DNA of 6,269 bases, from the NCBI GenBank assembly GCA_020426065.1, contig JAGQQT010000249.1:1-6269 (forward strand), written 5' to 3'. Below the pieces are notes generated by a model. It had not been told where the DNA came from, searched no databases, and saw nothing but the letters and a program-made list of their open reading frames with translations. The translations under genes and the position numbers were made by a program. Below, one piece after another: positions 5,093 through 6,269 of the stretch; position 1 is the stretch's first letter, and each line of letters begins with the position of its first letter. Source of the stretch: Planctomycetaceae bacterium. Its GTDB lineage: Bacteria > Planctomycetota > Planctomycetia > Planctomycetales > Planctomycetaceae.

Positions 5093-6142
5093 CACGAAGG
5101 GTTGTTGTGCCTGAAACCCCATGATTTCCGTGAGAAACTGGGACTCCAGCCGCATCACATCCTCAAAAATGATCCATTTCCGGGACGGCACATTCACAAA
5201 CGATCGCCGAAAACGAAGGGAATCGGGAGAGTCATAAGTCACGTTTCGCAGGCAGATTCCCAGAATCTGGTCCGGATATTTGCGGGCCATTTCACCATAA
5301 ATATCCGCATCCCGCTCACCGGTATCCCCAAACAGCAGAAAGCGACGCTGCGGAAACTGAGAGATCAACCTGTCGATGACTTTCTGTTTTTTCTTGTGGG
5401 CGGGGAAGATTTTTTTCAGGATTGTGACATCCTTCAAATCAAACTTTCTCAGATAAATGCTTCCTTCCGGAAAGTGATTTTCACTCAGAAACTGCAGGAC
5501 CGTCTCATACAGCTGCCACGGTGACGCCGAGATGTAATGAAAACTCCTGTCCGGAGCTGCCAGACGCTGAAACAATTCAGACATCCCTTCTATTGCCCGA
5601 AATGGACGCAGGAAGGTGTTGGCCAGCAATTCGTCCTTGTTGCCGACATTCGAGAATTTGATCGTGTCATCGATATCGGAAATGATTGAAATCCCCTGAG
5701 CAGGGATCAGATGCCAGTCTCCCTGGGTGACCAGTTCACAGTCAGTCCGGCGTACCGCCAGCGAGGTTTTGTTTGTGCCGTGCAGGGTTTTGGAAAGCGA
5801 TTGGATCGATTCAGCAGGCACTGAGATCGAAGCCCGGAAATGCCCATTCCGCTTGGTTTTCAGCAGGTGCATACGGGTCGCACCGTGCCCCACTTCAACA
5901 ATGACTTTGCGGCCGTTATCGACGACGAACCCGGAAACCCGTTCCCGAAAAAACGGGGGATCCGGCTCATCCCGATCCAGCTTTAACGCTCGACGCAGAA
6001 TCCCCGCAGTCGTACGCTGAAAATGTTGATCGCGGGCCAGATCGTAGCACCAGCCGTGCACATCTCCCTGCCAGATCTGCTGATCTTCATCCAGCCCGGC
6101 GATGGTGGGAAACAGGATCAGTTGCTGGCGAGAATCATCCAC
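5081..6142 (-). CDS. App1-domain (DUF2183) phosphatidate phosphatase-like protein
   Basis: This 353-residue protein has a C-terminal HAD-type phosphatase domain of the App1 family. Motif I is SDIDDTIKFSNVG (155-167), with the DxDxT nucleophile and acid at Asp156 and Asp158. Motif II is YISASPWQLY (203-212). A lysine-rich segment, HKKKQKVID (249-257), is followed by motif IV, FGDTGERDADIY (271-282). Residues 1-150 form the strand-rich N-terminal part usual in bacterial members, including a GWCYDLARD segment (30-38). The yeast App1 protein is a Mg-dependent phosphatidate phosphatase; the substrate of this bacterial protein is not known, so lipid dephosphorylation is an inference. No signal peptide or membrane segment is seen, so it should be cytosolic. 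The start is GTG at 6140-6142 behind a GGAG about 9 bases away. A stop codon lies two codons upstream in frame, and the next ATG would remove a quarter of the protein. Confidence 0.88.
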   Translation of the reverse strand: MDDSRQQLILFPTIAGLDEDQQIWQGDVHGWCYDLARDQHFQRTTAGILRRALKLDRDEPDPPFFRERVSGFVVDNGRKVIVEVGHGATRMHLLKTKRNGHFRASISVPAESIQSLSKTLHGTNKTSLAVRRTDCELVTQGDWHLIPAQGISIISDIDDTIKFSNVGNKDELLANTFLRPFRAIEGMSELFQRLAAPDRSFHYISASPWQLYETVLQFLSENHFPEGSIYLRKFDLKDVTILKKIFPAHKKKQKVIDRLISQFPQRRFLLFGDTGERDADIYGEMARKYPDQILGICLRNVTYDSPDSLRFRRSFVNVPSRKWIIFEDVMRLESQFLTEIMGFQAQQPFVSTE

Positions 6143-6231
6143 CGATCAGATCTCCGTCCATCCACTCCCCTGACTGCCGCATCCCGTCTGCTTTCAATTC
6201 TTCCGTCCGACTGAATCTCTTCGAAATTTGT

Positions 6232-6269
6232 TTACACATCGCAGAGTTGCACGGCCTGTTCCAGACCTG
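6232..6269 (-). CDS. Possible C-terminal tail of an upstream minus-strand gene
   Basis: One minus-strand frame reads GLEQAVQLCDV and then TAA at 6234-6232. The Leu/Gln/Val-rich composition looks like the end of a helical protein. If real, it lies 89 bases upstream of the App1-domain gene on the same strand. Only 11 residues are visible, so no family can be named, and the frame could be accidental. Confidence 0.25.
   Translation of the reverse strand, partial: GLEQAVQLCDV

Noticed and set aside
6135..6269. Minus-strand frame open from the right edge, ending 8 bases into the App1-domain gene
   Set aside because: It encodes an Arg/Lys/Ser/Trp/Cys-mixed string unlike a real C-terminus, and 44 codons without a stop is not significant. 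The competing frame ending at 6232 looks more natural.

Overview
The window is about 52% G+C by eye and reads as ordinary chromosome of a planctomycete, probably of the Gimesia/Rubinisphaera/Planctomicrobium kind. This is inferred from protein character, not from a search: an Obg GTPase with an atypical G4 motif, a STAS/anti-sigma kinase pair of planctomycete type, small exported proteins of unknown function, and an App1-domain phosphatase. There is no tRNA, rRNA, CRISPR array or transposase.

Layout. Bases 1-353 hold no convincing gene. They contain a possible cut-off terminator at the left edge, a 14-bp palindrome, and a conspicuous three-hairpin intergenic repeat (112-280). Bases 354-2003 (minus strand) form a probable two-gene unit: obg, then a small exported beta-sandwich protein whose stop codon lies inside a stem-loop. 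A 240-base divergent promoter region (2004-2243) separates obg from two plus-strand genes: an exported protein of unknown function (2244-3050) and a VTT/DedA-type membrane protein (3115-3789). Converging on these from the other side is a minus-strand partner-switching pair: a STAS anti-sigma-factor antagonist (4331-4684) followed by a serine-kinase anti-sigma factor (3816-4247). A 396-base non-coding stretch (4685-5080) lies upstream of that pair. It is followed by a minus-strand gene for an App1-domain (DUF2183) phosphatidate-phosphatase-like protein (5081-6142). The last bases may hold the tail of another minus-strand gene.

How the genes may work together. The STAS and kinase genes are the two halves of a classical RsbV/RsbW-type switch, but no sigma factor gene accompanies them, so their target lies elsewhere. 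Obg is a housekeeping ribosome-assembly and stress GTPase. The VTT protein and the App1 phosphatase both suggest membrane-lipid handling but sit in separate transcription units, so a link is only speculation. I see no convincing new multi-gene system. The points most worth a second look are the three-hairpin repeat, the TKCE form of the Obg G4 motif, the orphan partner switch with a possible long leader, and the uncharacterised exported protein next to the VTT gene.
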